Positions 1 through 10,653 are shown, counted from the first letter of the stretch. The stretch is DNA of 64,000 nt from an uncultured Prevotella sp. (GCA_946548065.1 CAMNPM010000002.1:1-64000), one strand, 5' to 3'. Numbers and translations: made by a program. The notes: generated by a model not told the origin, from the letters alone.

Positions 1-141
1 ATGTAAATATCCCTGTCTATCGGGGAAGCAAGCGGGTTAACCCATCGAAAGTGTTTTTTCCCCGATTTGCATAATTACTTTCTCAAAATATTGCAAAATT
101 CGGTAAAATCCCTTATCTTTGCAGCAAGAAAGTGAAAGACT

Positions 142-567
142 ATGAAACAGATGAAGTATTTACTGATGGCACTGATGTGCCTGCTGTCGTCGAACACTTT
201 TGCTGACGACACGCCCATCCCCGTCGAACAGCTCCCCGCAGCTGCTAAGGCTTTCGTACAGAACAACTTCAAGGACCTGAAGATTGTGTATGCCGAGAAG
301 GACTGGAACTCTTACGAGTGTCGCCTGTCTGACGGAACGAAGATCGAGTTCAACAAGAAGGGTAACTGGAAGAAGGTGGACCGTAAGGCAACAGCCGTTC
401 CTGCTGCGCTTTTGCCTAAGGCTGTCCATGACTACGTGAAGGCCAATTTCGCCGGCTGTGTGATTACGAAGGTTGAGAAGGAACGCTACGGCTATGAGAT
501 CGAACTCTCCAACGACATTGACCTGAAGTTTAATTATCAGGGCGTGCTCATTGGAATGGACGACTAA
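142..567 (+). CDS. PepSY-like domain periplasmic/secreted protein
   Basis: 141-aa ORF with signal peptide and two similar PVEQLPAAAKAFVQNNF / PAALLPKAVHDYVKANF repeats; TATCTTTG promoter box at 114-121. Confidence 0.8.
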   Translation: MKQMKYLLMALMCLLSSNTFADDTPIPVEQLPAAAKAFVQNNFKDLKIVYAEKDWNSYECRLSDGTKIEFNKKGNWKKVDRKATAVPAALLPKAVHDYVKANFAGCVITKVEKERYGYEIELSNDIDLKFNYQGVLIGMDD

Positions 568-572
568 AAAAG

Positions 573-606
573 ACAAGAGGGAGGGGCCAATGCTTCTCCC
601 TCTTGT
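573..606. terminator. Hairpin after the PepSY-like gene
   Basis: Perfect 11-bp inverted repeat ACAAGAGGGAG...CTCCCTCTTGT; no clear T-tract. Confidence 0.45.
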
Positions 607-816
607 GCGGTGAGCAAATCCTCCTGAGCCTTGAGCACCTCTACGATGGTCAGAGACATCATGAACAGCACTTTTACCAATTGTCCAGTTCCGTTATTCA
701 TTATTATAATATATATATTGGCGCATAAGTACGAATATTTTTCGAAACTAACAAATATTATGGCATTTTTATGTGTCAGGCAGGGTTCTAACATAATGAC
801 TTCCAGATTATAATAA

Positions 817-1962
817 ATGCCGAAACGGAGCGTTATATACATACGTATGCAATGGACTGACCGAATACGACAGGTAAAAATCATTCTGGTGGTGGCAGCG
901 GTGATTATTGCTGTAGCATCCCTTTTGGTGTCGCATTTCCTGGTTCGTGACCTCTCTAAGGAGGAGCGTCACCGGATGGAGGTGTGGGCCCAGGCCTTGC
1001 GCTCGTTGAATGCTGCAGACGAGACTACCGACCTGACGCTGGTGCTGAGTGTGATGGAGGGTAACAATACCATTCCGGTCATCGTGTTGAATGATGCGGG
1101 TGGTATTGATGACTATCGCAACATAGAAGATACGTTGGCATTGGAGAGTTATGCCCGCCGCATGGTGAAGGCGGGCGACACAATCCATGTGGGTAGCCAG
1201 TTGGTGTGCTATGACGACTCTATCATGCTGAAGCGCCTCTCTGCGTGGCCTTATGTCCAGCTGGGTATTGTGCTCATCTTCGTGGTGGTGGCCATCTTCG
1301 CCTTGCTGTCGTCGAAACGGGCCGAGCAGAACAAAGTGTGGGTGGGACTGTCGAAGGAGACTGCTCACCAGCTGGGCACTCCCGTGTCGAGCCTGATGGC
1401 TTGGGTGGAGATGCTGAAGGAGGAATATCCGCAGGACGAGTTGCTGCCTGAGATGGACAAGGATGTGAGGCGCCTTCAGCTCATTGCCGAGCGCTTCTCG
1501 AAAATCGGCTCACTGCCCGAACCCGTTGAGGCATCGATGAATGAGGTGCTGGAACATGTGGTCGACTATATGGACCGCCGTACCTCGAATCAGGTGGAGA
1601 TGATTTGCCGGCTGCCCGACCACGATGTCCGGGTGAAGATGAGTGCCTCGCTGTTCGAGTGGGTGATAGAGAATCTGTGCAAGAATGCGGTAGACGCTAT
1701 GGAAGGCAAGGGCGTGGTTACACTGACCCTGACGGACGATGGTCAGCGGGTGGTCGTGGAGGTGCAGGACACGGGCAAGGGTATCAAGAAGAAAGACCTG
1801 GGCAACGTGTTTACCCCCGGCTTTACCACCAAGAAGCGAGGGTGGGGACTTGGACTCTCGCTCGCCAAGCGCATCGTGGAGGAATATCATAAAGGCAGGA
1901 TTTTTGTTAAGCAGTCGGAGGTGGGAGTAGGTACCACGTTCCGTATTGAAATGCAGAAATAA
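817..1962 (+). CDS. Membrane sensor histidine kinase (orphan; alternative start at 847)
   Basis: Two hydrophobic segments, H-box KETAHQLGTPVSSL, N-box NLCKNAVDAM, G boxes DTGKGI and GWGLGLSLAKRI. Confidence 0.88.
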   Translation: MPKRSVIYIRMQWTDRIRQVKIILVVAAVIIAVASLLVSHFLVRDLSKEERHRMEVWAQALRSLNAADETTDLTLVLSVMEGNNTIPVIVLNDAGGIDDYRNIEDTLALESYARRMVKAGDTIHVGSQLVCYDDSIMLKRLSAWPYVQLGIVLIFVVVAIFALLSSKRAEQNKVWVGLSKETAHQLGTPVSSLMAWVEMLKEEYPQDELLPEMDKDVRRLQLIAERFSKIGSLPEPVEASMNEVLEHVVDYMDRRTSNQVEMICRLPDHDVRVKMSASLFEWVIENLCKNAVDAMEGKGVVTLTLTDDGQRVVVEVQDTGKGIKKKDLGNVFTPGFTTKKRGWGLGLSLAKRIVEEYHKGRIFVKQSEVGVGTTFRIEMQK

Positions 1963-2087
1963 TGCACACGACCTTTCGAAATGTGCAGAAAAGCGTTGCG
2001 TTAGTGGCTGATTTTCAGATAAAAAGCAAAAAAAATATAAATCATTGTCCTTAATTATTTATTTTTTCGTAACTTTGCACCCCAAAA

Positions 2088-2618
2088 GTGCGAATTATGT
2101 ATAGTCTGGAGCCATTAAAGATAGACCTGAAGGCACTGAAGGAAGCTGAAAGCCAGCTGGACTTCGACCTGGATGACCGCTATTTTGCGGCTCTCGACGG
2201 CTCACAGTTGGAGCATGGGACATTGCACGTGTCGGTGTCTATACGCAAGATGACCGGCTTTTTTGAAATCCTGTTCCATACTGAGGGTTCCGTTATTGTC
2301 AGCTGTGACCGCTGTCTGGACGACATGGAGCAACCCATAGAGGCAGACAACACGCTGATGGTAAAGCTGGGAGATACATACGCTGAAGAGGATGACACCG
2401 TGACGGTGAGCGAGTTGGAAGGAATACTCGACCTGTCGTGGTTCATTTATGAGTTTACGATGCTGGCCATACCCATCAAGCATGTTCATGCACCTGGAAA
2501 ATGCAATAGTGCGATGACGCAGAAGCTCGACGAGCTGAGCGGTGCCGCCCGAAGCGGTGAAGAGGAGGCTGAGGCAGTAGACCCCCGTTGGGAAAAATTG
2601 AAAAGTTTAAAAATTTAA
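2088..2618 (+). CDS. DUF177/YceD family protein
   Basis: Position directly upstream of rpmF, CDRCLDDMEQPI motif; TAACTTTG box at 2070-2077. Confidence 0.85.
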   Translation: MRIMYSLEPLKIDLKALKEAESQLDFDLDDRYFAALDGSQLEHGTLHVSVSIRKMTGFFEILFHTEGSVIVSCDRCLDDMEQPIEADNTLMVKLGDTYAEEDDTVTVSELEGILDLSWFIYEFTMLAIPIKHVHAPGKCNSAMTQKLDELSGAARSGEEEAEAVDPRWEKLKSLKI

Positions 2619-2640
2619 AAATTAAAAAAGGAATAGAATT

Positions 2641-2829
2641 ATGGCACATCCTAAAAGAAGACAATCGAACACTCGTACAGCAAAGCGTCGTACACATGAC
2701 AAAGCAGTAGCCCCCACGTTGGCAGTATGCCCCAACTGTGGTGCCTATCACATCTACCACACCGTATGTCCTACATGCGGATACTATCGTGGCAAGATTG
2801 CCGTTGTTATGGAGGAAGCAGCTGAATAA
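2641..2829 (+). CDS. rpmF: 50S ribosomal protein L32
   Basis: MAHPKRRQSNTRTAKRRTHDK with CPNCGAYH...CPTCGYYRG zinc motif. Confidence 0.97.
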   Translation: MAHPKRRQSNTRTAKRRTHDKAVAPTLAVCPNCGAYHIYHTVCPTCGYYRGKIAVVMEEAAE

Positions 2830-3839
2830 TGAGCAAAATCAATGCGATAATCACCGGCGTTGGTGGCTACGTACCCGACTATGTCCTTAACAACGAGGAG
2901 CTGTCGCGTATGGTAGACACCAACGACGAGTGGATTGTGACTCGCGTGGGCATCAAGGAGCGCCGCATCCTCATGGAGGAGGGCTTGGGTACCAGCTATA
3001 TGGCCCGTAAAGCCGCCAAGCAGCTGATGCAGAAGACCGGTGTCGACCCCGACACCATCGATGCGCTCATTGTCACCACCTCAACGGCAGACTATCAGTT
3101 TCCCTCTACGGCCAGCATCGTGTTGGGCAAACTGGGACTGAAGAATGCTTTGGCTTTCGACTTCTGGGCTGCATGCTGTGGATTTATCTACACGCTGGAT
3201 GTGGCTTCGGCAATGATACAGTCGGGACGCTATAAGAAAATCATCGTGATTGGTGCCGACAAGATGTCGTCAGTGACCGACTACAAAGACCGTGCTACCT
3301 GTCCGCTGTTTGGCGACGGTGCGGGAGCAGTCTTGCTGGAGGCCACGACAGAGGAGAACATCGGGCTGCGTGACTCCTACCTCCGTACCGACGGCAAGGG
3401 GTTGCCTTTCCTGCATGTGAAGGCAGGCGGGTCGGTGAGTCCCTCCAGTCACTTCACGGTAGATCATCGTCTGCACTACCTCTATCAGGAAGGTCGTACG
3501 GTATATCGCTATGCCGTGAGCAGCATGAGTGAGGACTGTGCATTGATAGCTGAGCGCAACGGACTGGACAAGAACAATATCCAATGGGTGGTACCCCATC
3601 AGGCCAATCTGCGTATCATAGAGGCTGTAGCCAAACGCTTGGAACTGCCTATGGAGCAGGTCATTGTCAACATTGGACACTTCGGCAACACCTCGGCAGC
3701 CACCATCCCCCTGGCCATCTGGGAGAATGAACATCTGCTGAAGAAGGGCGACAACATGATTATGACTGCCTTTGGTGCTGGGTTTGTTCATGGTGCATTA
3801 TATTACAAATGGGCTTACGACGGAAATAAAGATGCATAA
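2829..3839 (+). CDS. fabH: 3-oxoacyl-ACP synthase III
   Basis: ITGVGGYVPDYVLNNEEL, NDEWI, AACCGF active site, GHFGNTSAATIP; overlaps rpmF stop. Confidence 0.96.
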   Translation: MSKINAIITGVGGYVPDYVLNNEELSRMVDTNDEWIVTRVGIKERRILMEEGLGTSYMARKAAKQLMQKTGVDPDTIDALIVTTSTADYQFPSTASIVLGKLGLKNALAFDFWAACCGFIYTLDVASAMIQSGRYKKIIVIGADKMSSVTDYKDRATCPLFGDGAGAVLLEATTEENIGLRDSYLRTDGKGLPFLHVKAGGSVSPSSHFTVDHRLHYLYQEGRTVYRYAVSSMSEDCALIAERNGLDKNNIQWVVPHQANLRIIEAVAKRLELPMEQVIVNIGHFGNTSAATIPLAIWENEHLLKKGDNMIMTAFGAGFVHGALYYKWAYDGNKDA

Positions 3840-4746
3840 AGCAGGATTCGTAAATATAGTCGGAAATCCTAATGTAGGTAAGAGTACGCTCATGAACCAG
3901 TTGGTTGGTGAGCGTATTTCGATTGCTACGTTCAAGGCGCAGACCACCCGACACCGTATCATGGGTATTGTCAATACCAATGATATGCAGATTGTGTTCT
4001 CTGATACGCCAGGTGTGCTGAAGCCGAACTATAAGCTGCAGGAGTCGATGCTGGCCTTCTCTGAGTCGGCTCTGCAGGATGCAGACGTGCTACTCTATGT
4101 CACTGATGTGGTGGAGAATCCTGAGAAGAACATGGATTTTCTGGAGAAGGTGCAGAAGATGTCAATACCAGTGATTCTGCTGGTCAACAAGATTGACAGT
4201 CTCACCACCGACTCGTCTGCCAAAGGTGGGGAGAGCAGTCAGCTCATGCTGGCGCGGATTGTGGAGAAGTGGCACACGCTGTTGCCCAATGCAGAGATAC
4301 TGCCCATTTCGGCCAAGAACAAGTTTGGCGTAGACATGCTCCTCAAACGAATCAAGGAACTGCTGCCTGAGAGTCCGGCTTACTTCGACAAGGACCAGCT
4401 GACCGACAAGCCCGCACGGTTCTTCGTTTCAGAAATCATACGCGAGAAGATACTGCTCTATTACGACAAGGAGATTCCTTATTCTGTTGAAGTACGTGTG
4501 GAGCGTTTCAAAGAGACCGAAAAGAATATCCATATCAATGCCGTCATCTATGTGGAACGCGACTCGCAGAAGGGTATCATCATCGGACACCAGGGTGTAG
4601 CCCTGAAGAAAGTGTCTACTGAGTCTCGCAAGGCTCTGGAAAAGTTTTTTCAGAAATCGATATTCCTGGAGACCTTTGTCAAGGTCGACAAGGACTGGCG
4701 CTCCAACCAGCGTGAGTTGGATGCTTTCGGATATAATCCTGATTAA
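3832..4746 (+). CDS. era: GTPase Era (start at internal Met, overlapping the fabH end)
   Basis: [20 protein letters not shown]-terminal KH-like [21 protein letters not shown]. Confidence 0.95.
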   Translation: MHKAGFVNIVGNPNVGKSTLMNQLVGERISIATFKAQTTRHRIMGIVNTNDMQIVFSDTPGVLKPNYKLQESMLAFSESALQDADVLLYVTDVVENPEKNMDFLEKVQKMSIPVILLVNKIDSLTTDSSAKGGESSQLMLARIVEKWHTLLPNAEILPISAKNKFGVDMLLKRIKELLPESPAYFDKDQLTDKPARFFVSEIIREKILLYYDKEIPYSVEVRVERFKETEKNIHINAVIYVERDSQKGIIIGHQGVALKKVSTESRKALEKFFQKSIFLETFVKVDKDWRSNQRELDAFGYNPD

Positions 4747-4757
4747 TAAATAAGCAT

Positions 4758-6071
4758 ATGGGAAATTTAGTAGCGATTGTAGGACGCCCGAATGTAGGCA
4801 AGTCCACCTTATTTAATAGACTGACCAACTCTCGTCGTGCCATTGTGAGCGACGAGGCTGGTACCACGCGTGACCGGCAGTACGGAAAATGCGAGTGGAA
4901 CGGACGGGAGTTCTCAGTGGTAGATACTGGCGGCTGGGTCGTCAACTCCGACGACATCTTCGAGGAAGAGATCCGCAAGCAGGTGCTGGTGGCTACTGAA
5001 GAGGCCGACCTGATACTGTTTCTGGTAGACATCAGGAATGGACTGACCGATCTTGACCAGGACGTGGCACTCATCCTGCGCCGCTCTAAGTTGCCTGTTG
5101 TGCTGGTTGCCAACAAAGCCGACGACGGGAAAGACCTCTACGGACAGTACGAGTTCTATAAGCTGGGACTGGGTGACCCTTACTGTGTCAGTGCTGCTAC
5201 AGGATCAGGTACGGGCGACCTGCTCGACCATGTGCTGAGCAAGCTCAATACTGCTGAGATTGACGACATGGAAGACGGTACGCCGCGCTTTGCCGTCGTG
5301 GGACGCCCTAATGTCGGTAAGTCGAGCATCATCAATGCCTTCATCGGTGAGGACCGTAATATCGTAACAGATATTGCAGGAACCACGCGCGATTCCATCT
5401 ACACCAAATACGACAAGTTTGGCTTTGATTTCTATCTGGTGGATACGGCAGGCATCCGTCGCAAGAACAAGGTCACGGAGGATTTGGAGTTCTACAGTGT
5501 GATGCGCAGCATCCGTGCTATCGAGAACTCTGACGTCTGCATTCTGATGATTGATGCCACACGTGGCATTGAGGCTCAGGATATGAACATCTTCCAGCTG
5601 ATACAGAAGAACAACAAGTCGATGGTTGTGGTGGTGAACAAGTGGGACTTGGTAGAGGACAAGTCGCAGATAGCCATCAAGACCTTTGAGAATGCCATCC
5701 GCGAGCGTATGGCTCCGTTTGTGGACTTCCCCATCATCTTCGCCTCTGCCTTTACCAAGCAGCGCATCTTCAAAGTGCTGGAGACCGCCAAACAGGTGTA
5801 CCTGAACCGAACCATCAAGATTGGCACCTCGAAGCTGAACGAGGTCATGCTGCCCCTCATAGAACAGACACCGCCTCCCTCGATAAAGGGAAAGTATATC
5901 AAGATCAAGTATGTCTCGCAGGTGCCTGACACACAGATACCCACTTTCGTGTTTTATGCCAACCTGCCTCAGTATGTCAAGGAGCCGTATCGTCGCTTCC
6001 TGGAGAACAAGCTGCGTGAGAACTGGACACTGACAGGTACGCCTATTAACGTATTTATTCGCCAGAAGTAG
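4758..6071 (+). CDS. der: Ribosome biogenesis GTPase Der (tandem G domains)
   Basis: Two GRPNVGKS motifs, two DTGG/DTAGI, NKAD/NKWD. Confidence 0.97.
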   Translation: MGNLVAIVGRPNVGKSTLFNRLTNSRRAIVSDEAGTTRDRQYGKCEWNGREFSVVDTGGWVVNSDDIFEEEIRKQVLVATEEADLILFLVDIRNGLTDLDQDVALILRRSKLPVVLVANKADDGKDLYGQYEFYKLGLGDPYCVSAATGSGTGDLLDHVLSKLNTAEIDDMEDGTPRFAVVGRPNVGKSSIINAFIGEDRNIVTDIAGTTRDSIYTKYDKFGFDFYLVDTAGIRRKNKVTEDLEFYSVMRSIRAIENSDVCILMIDATRGIEAQDMNIFQLIQKNNKSMVVVVNKWDLVEDKSQIAIKTFENAIRERMAPFVDFPIIFASAFTKQRIFKVLETAKQVYLNRTIKIGTSKLNEVMLPLIEQTPPPSIKGKYIKIKYVSQVPDTQIPTFVFYANLPQYVKEPYRRFLENKLRENWTLTGTPINVFIRQK

Positions 6072-6073
6072 CG

Positions 6074-6490
6074 GTGAAGTCATTTTGTCGTTTAGTCTCA
6101 AAGTCATTTCCTGTACTGACAGTCGCTTTGCTGCTGGCATGCTCTGGCGTTACTCGCGAGTGGGAGGCCGCTACTGCTGCCCAGAAGTATTATGAACTGT
6201 TGTCAAAGGGCGATGCCGTCAGGTTCATGGAAGGCAAGGCTGGTGTCGACAGCCTTCCTGCCGACTATTGCGAGCAGTTGCTGAAAGCTGTAGAGCAATA
6301 TCAGTCGGAGATACAACAGAATCACGGTGGGTTACGCGAAGTGCGCATCTCCGACAATGGTGGCCAGGCTGATACACTGCAGAATCACCCCTATGTCAAG
6401 GCTTTTCTCATATTATGTTATGGCGACTCTACGGAGGAGGAAGTCGTAGTACCCATGATAGAAGAGCATGGAACCTGGCGGATGAAATAG
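6074..6490 (+). CDS. DUF4878-like lipoprotein
   Basis: Signal/lipobox-like LLLACSG; small extracellular domain typical of this group. Confidence 0.55.
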   Translation: MKSFCRLVSKSFPVLTVALLLACSGVTREWEAATAAQKYYELLSKGDAVRFMEGKAGVDSLPADYCEQLLKAVEQYQSEIQQNHGGLREVRISDNGGQADTLQNHPYVKAFLILCYGDSTEEEVVVPMIEEHGTWRMK

Positions 6491-6617
6491 TACACAAGCT
6501 TTTTACAGCTTTTTTGATGGTTGTCTCTTACATAACAGCTTGTTACATAAAATCAAGGCGAAACAATGGTTGCCGCCATTTATCTTGTTTTTATTAAAAA
6601 AGTCAGTCCGTTTTTTC

Positions 6618-7388
6618 TTATTCGAATTGGTGATGGGTGACGGCCTCGCGCATCTCTTTCAGCAGGTCGCTGGCGAAGATGAAGTCGGTTAGGCGCTTGT
6701 TGGTAGAGTTCATAATCTGGCTGCTCTCTCCCTGCCATTCCTTGCGGCCTTCGTAGATGAAGATAATGTTCTCGCCAATACCCATGACTGAGTTCATGTC
6801 GTGGGTGTTGATGATGGTCGTCGTCTGAAACTCTTGCGTGATGCTGTGCAACAGTTCGTCGATGACCAGCGAGGTCTTGGGGTCGAGCCCTGAGTTAGGC
6901 TCGTCGCAGAACAGATATTTAGGGTTCAGCGAGATGGCACGTGCTATGGCTACGCGCTTCTGCATGCCTCCGCTGATCTCGCCAGGATATTTTTCCTCTG
7001 CTCCTACCAAATTGACTCGCGCCAGGCAGTCCATAGCCCGTCTCTGGCGTTCGCGAAGGGTCATCGAAGAGAACATGTCGAGCGGGAACATGACATTCTC
7101 CAGGACGGTAAGAGAGTCGAAGAGGGCTGCCGACTGGAAAATCATTCCCATCTCGCGGCGCATGTACACCTTTTCTTTTTTCGACATATTCACAAAGTCG
7201 CGACCGTCGTATAATATCTGTCCACGAGTGGGTTCGAACAGTCCTACAAGGTTCTTCATCAGCACAGTCTTTCCACTTCCGCTCTGGCCAATGATGAGGT
7301 TGGTCTTGCCGTCCTCGAAGACCGTTGAGATGTCTTTGAGCACCTCGATGTCATCAAAGCTCTTATATAAGTTCTTTACTTCTATCAT
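6618..7388 (-). CDS. ABC transporter ATP-binding protein, MlaF-like
   Basis: Walker A GQSGSGKT, signature ISGGMQKRVAIARA, Walker B YLFCDEP. Confidence 0.9.
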   Translation of the reverse strand: MIEVKNLYKSFDDIEVLKDISTVFEDGKTNLIIGQSGSGKTVLMKNLVGLFEPTRGQILYDGRDFVNMSKKEKVYMRREMGMIFQSAALFDSLTVLENVMFPLDMFSSMTLRERQRRAMDCLARVNLVGAEEKYPGEISGGMQKRVAIARAISLNPKYLFCDEPNSGLDPKTSLVIDELLHSITQEFQTTTIINTHDMNSVMGIGENIIFIYEGRKEWQGESSQIMNSTNKRLTDFIFASDLLKEMREAVTHHQFE

Positions 7389-8176
7389 GACAGCAGTTGT
7401 GTTAGGAATACGTCAGAACAAAGAATCAGCACGCTGGACATGACAACGGCATCCGTTGAGGCCTTGCCAACGTTGACAGATCCGCCCTCCACGTTATAGC
7501 CATAATAGGAAGGTACGGCCGAGATGATAAAGGCAAAGAAGAGACTCTTGATGATGGACATCCATACAAACCAGGGCTGGAAAGAATGCTGTAAGCCCAG
7601 CGTCAGGTCGTCGGGTACTATGATATGGCCAATGTATGCAGTGCCGTAGGCTCCCACAATGCCCAATGCCGAGGAGAATACCACCAGCAGGGGCATAATG
7701 GTTATCATGCCGAGGATCTTGGGCAGGATGAGGTAGCAGGCAGAGTTGATGCCCATGATGTCGAGGGCGTCAATCTGTTGTGTCACTCGCATGGTGCCTA
7801 TTTCCGATGCAATGTTCGAACCTACCTTGCCTGCCAGTATCAGACACATGATACTGCTGGAAAACTCCAGCAGCATAATCTCGCGAGTAGTATATCCCGA
7901 TACCCAGCGTGGCATCCAAGGTGACTGGATGTTCAGCTTCATCTGTATGCAGATGACGGCCCCGATGAAAAACGAAATGAGCAGTACGATTCCGATAGAG
8001 TTTATACCCAGCTGGGCCATCTCCTTGACGTATTGTTTCCAGAACATGCGAAAGCGTTCCGGCACAGAGAATGTGCGGCCCATCAGTATGACGAACTTGC
8101 CCAGCGTCGTCAGCCATTTATGCAGCAACTTAATCATAGCGGCTGCGAAGATACGAAGAAAAAATGAGCCTGCCAA
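7385..8176 (-). CDS. MlaE-family ABC permease
   Basis: LLISFFIGAVICIQ, IASEIGTMRVTQQIDALDIMGIN; 4-bp overlap with the ATPase. Confidence 0.92.
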   Translation of the reverse strand: MAGSFFLRIFAAAMIKLLHKWLTTLGKFVILMGRTFSVPERFRMFWKQYVKEMAQLGINSIGIVLLISFFIGAVICIQMKLNIQSPWMPRWVSGYTTREIMLLEFSSSIMCLILAGKVGSNIASEIGTMRVTQQIDALDIMGINSACYLILPKILGMITIMPLLVVFSSALGIVGAYGTAYIGHIIVPDDLTLGLQHSFQPWFVWMSIIKSLFFAFIISAVPSYYGYNVEGGSVNVGKASTDAVVMSSVLILCSDVFLTQLLS

Positions 8177-8194
8177 GCAACAGACTCATTTTTT
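8159..8194 (-). terminator. Bidirectional-type hairpin terminator between 8209 CDS and mlaE-like gene
   Basis: AAAAAATGAG...CTCATTTTTT perfect 10-bp arms including A/T tracts. Confidence 0.6.
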
Positions 8195-8208
8195 AAAATT
8201 TATTTTCT

Positions 8209-8718
8209 CTATGAGGCACTCTGATAGCGTGGATTCCTCCTGTCGCGTTTGTTGGCTCGGTGATGTTGGCGGCGCTGCATCAGCTTCTTCTGTATTCTGT
8301 CTTCCACCTCGTAGAATTTGCTGACTTGGTGGGCGCTAAGTACTTTGGCAAACTCATCCACATACTTCAGACGGATGGTCTGGGCTTGCTGCTGCCGTTC
8401 CATGCGTTGCTTGGTACGAGCCAGTTTCTCTTCATCGGTCAGTTGCTTGCGTTGTTGCTCGCCCGTAGCCCTCTGATCCTTACTCTTTGCATCCCGTTTC
8501 TTGCGAGGCCCCATGACACTGCGCATTTCCTCGCAATAGCGGCGATAGATAGGGACAAACTTTGCCTTCTGCTCGTCGGTGATATTCAGTCGGTACACCA
8601 TTTCGCGCACTTTGGCGTTGAAATACTCTTCATTCAGGGCTTCGCCTTTGTTGTCCTGTGCTGTTGCTGTCAGAGCAGCAAGCATCAGCATCATCACTGT
8701 TACAATCTGTTTCATCAT
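8209..8718 (-). CDS. Periplasmic Spy/CpxP-like (LTXXQ-type) protein
   Basis: Signal peptide, RLNITDEQKAKFVPIYRRYCEEM and basic coiled C-terminus; downstream of sigma factor. Confidence 0.6.
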   Translation of the reverse strand: MMKQIVTVMMLMLAALTATAQDNKGEALNEEYFNAKVREMVYRLNITDEQKAKFVPIYRRYCEEMRSVMGPRKKRDAKSKDQRATGEQQRKQLTDEEKLARTKQRMERQQQAQTIRLKYVDEFAKVLSAHQVSKFYEVEDRIQKKLMQRRQHHRANKRDRRNPRYQSAS

Positions 8719-8740
8719 TTCTTAACTTTAATTATTAACT

Positions 8741-9079
8741 TTATTCGTATTCCGGAATCTCTTCTATGTCATAATAAGCCAGTAGTTGGGCATCTTCGTC
8801 AGACAGGCTGTTCAAGAACTCGTCTATGGGTCCGTTGTTGTTCTCGGCCATCACTGTTGGCTGTTCGGTGAATAGATAGTGGTAGCTGATGCCGAAACCT
8901 CCCAGTAACAGCGCAGCTATAGCAGCAGCGACTATCACCTTTGTTCGGAGGCTCACAGTACGGGTCTTTTTCTGCTGACTGTCGATTGCCTTCTCGGTGG
9001 CTTGTTCTATCAGCTTCCTGACGTAATCGTCATGCTCAGCATAAGGCGTTCGCTTGCCAATGGATTCAAAGTCTTTCAT
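8741..9079 (-). CDS. Single-TM protein co-encoded with ECF sigma (candidate anti-sigma factor)
   Basis: One central TM helix VIVAAAIAALLLGGFGISYHYL; 4-bp overlap with sigma gene. Confidence 0.55.
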   Translation of the reverse strand: MKDFESIGKRTPYAEHDDYVRKLIEQATEKAIDSQQKKTRTVSLRTKVIVAAAIAALLLGGFGISYHYLFTEQPTVMAENNNGPIDEFLNSLSDEDAQLLAYYDIEEIPEYE

Positions 9080-9630
9080 CTTGTATGTTGTTTTATATAT
9101 GTTTTAATCTTCTCTGTTGCCAGATGGTAGTTTACTTTCAGCGTATTCTGGTTCTTGCCGGTGATACGTGCAATCTCCTCATAGCTCAGCTCGTCGTAAT
9201 AGCGCAGGTTGAAGGCAATACGCTGTTGGGTGGGCAGGGTAAGCAATGCTTCTTGGAATAACACCTCTGCGGAGTCACTGTCCAGCTCAGTCTCTGCTTG
9301 CATCTTACTGGTTAGAGCTGGAGCCAGGTCGTCGATGCTTTGCCATAGGTGTGTCCGTCTCCTCAGCAGTGTCAGGGCCTCGCGAGTGGCAATGCTATAG
9401 AGCCAGGTACTTAGCTTTCCGTCACCTCGAAAAGAGTCCAGGCTACTGAAGACCTTGATTAGCGTTTCTTGTAAGACATCTTCGGCATCATCGTGGCCTA
9501 CCACGATACGTCGGATATGCCAGTACAGCTTCTCGCCATATATGCTGGTCAGCTGTCGGAACCCCGCTTCACGTTGCTGGGGGTTGTGTAGCGTCTCGAG
9601 CAGTCTTTCTTGTCCTGTTTCTTGTACCAT
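9076..9630 (-). CDS. ECF RNA polymerase sigma factor (start MVQETGQ at 9630; track ORF is over-extended)
   Basis: Region 2 DDAEDVLQETLIKVF, region 4 LPTQQRIAFNLRYYDELSYEEIARITGKNQNTLKVNYH. Confidence 0.92.
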   Translation of the reverse strand: MVQETGQERLLETLHNPQQREAGFRQLTSIYGEKLYWHIRRIVVGHDDAEDVLQETLIKVFSSLDSFRGDGKLSTWLYSIATREALTLLRRRTHLWQSIDDLAPALTSKMQAETELDSDSAEVLFQEALLTLPTQQRIAFNLRYYDELSYEEIARITGKNQNTLKVNYHLATEKIKTYIKQHTR

Positions 9631-9686
9631 ACACTCCTTTGATGCAAAAAATCCGCAAAAGTTAAATTTGATATGTTTTTTTTTTG

Positions 9687-9694
9687 TACCTTTG
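9687..9694 (+). promoter_or_regulatory. Bacteroidetes -7 box TACCTTTG upstream of lptB
   Basis: TAnnTTTG with TTTG about 20 bp upstream; implies start at 9703. Confidence 0.65.
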
Positions 9695-9702
9695 CACCCA
9701 CT

Positions 9703-10551
9703 ATGGACGAAACGAAGAATAATCAGGTGGAAGAGCCTCAAAAGGAACCAGAGCGCTTGGTGTTGCGTACCGAGGGTTTGGTGAAGATATATGGCAAGCG
9801 CACGGTGGTAAACGACGTGTCGTTTGATGTGAAGCAGGGTGAGATTGTTGGTCTGCTGGGTCCCAACGGTGCGGGTAAGACCACCTCGTTCTATATGACA
9901 ACGGGGCTTATCGTTCCTAACAGCGGACATATTTACCTGGGCGACGAGGAGGTGACTTCTTATCCTGTCTACAAGCGTGCCCGTGCTGGGATAGGCTATC
10001 TGGCTCAGGAGGCCTCGGTGTTCCGTAAGATGTCAGTCGAGGATAATATCTTGTCAGTGCTTCAGATGACGGGCAAGCCCCGTGACTATCAGATGGAGAA
10101 GCTGGAGAGTCTGATCAAGGAGTTTCGTCTGCAGAAGGTTCGTAAGAATACAGGTGACCGTCTGTCCGGTGGTGAGCGCCGTCGTACGGAGATAGCCCGC
10201 TGCCTGGCCATAGAACCCAAGTTCATCATGCTCGACGAACCCTTTGCGGGTGTCGACCCGATAGCCGTGGAGGACATCCAGCAGATAGTGTGGCAGTTGA
10301 AGTATCGTAATATCGGTATTCTGATTACCGACCATAATGTGCACGAGACGCTGAATATTACTGACCGCGCCTATCTGTTGTTCGAGGGACGTATACTCTT
10401 CAAGGGTTCTCCTGAGGAACTGGCTGTCAATCCTATCGTGAAGGAGAAGTATCTTGGTACCAACTTCGTGTTGCAGCGTAAAGATTTTGCCAAGATGGAA
10501 GAGCTGCGCCGCAAGAAGTGGATGGACGAGGAGGAAGAAGCCAACCGCTGA
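9703..10551 (+). CDS. lptB: LPS export ABC transporter ATP-binding protein
   Basis: [54 protein letters not shown]. Confidence 0.95.
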   Translation: MDETKNNQVEEPQKEPERLVLRTEGLVKIYGKRTVVNDVSFDVKQGEIVGLLGPNGAGKTTSFYMTTGLIVPNSGHIYLGDEEVTSYPVYKRARAGIGYLAQEASVFRKMSVEDNILSVLQMTGKPRDYQMEKLESLIKEFRLQKVRKNTGDRLSGGERRRTEIARCLAIEPKFIMLDEPFAGVDPIAVEDIQQIVWQLKYRNIGILITDHNVHETLNITDRAYLLFEGRILFKGSPEELAVNPIVKEKYLGTNFVLQRKDFAKMEELRRKKWMDEEEEANR

Positions 10552-10645
10552 CGATAGCGAGTGGTAGACAGCGGCAAATTTTTAACAAAAACGAAAATAA
10601 CATTAAAAAGTGAGGCCATTGTTTTGTGCTTCGCATAAATATTTG

Positions 10646-10653
10646 TACCTTTG
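10646..10653 (+). promoter_or_regulatory. -7 box TACCTTTG upstream of tig
   Basis: TAnnTTTG; lies inside the over-extended track ORF, supporting the 10689 start. Confidence 0.65.

Noticed and set aside
2829-6071. rpmF-fabH-era-der cluster as a novel operon
   Set aside because: Standard conserved housekeeping gene order; overlapping starts/stops are ordinary.
9076-9930. N-terminally extended sigma factor as in the ORF track
   Set aside because: The upstream part overlaps the lptB promoter and 5' coding region; the conserved sigma domain fits a start at 9630.
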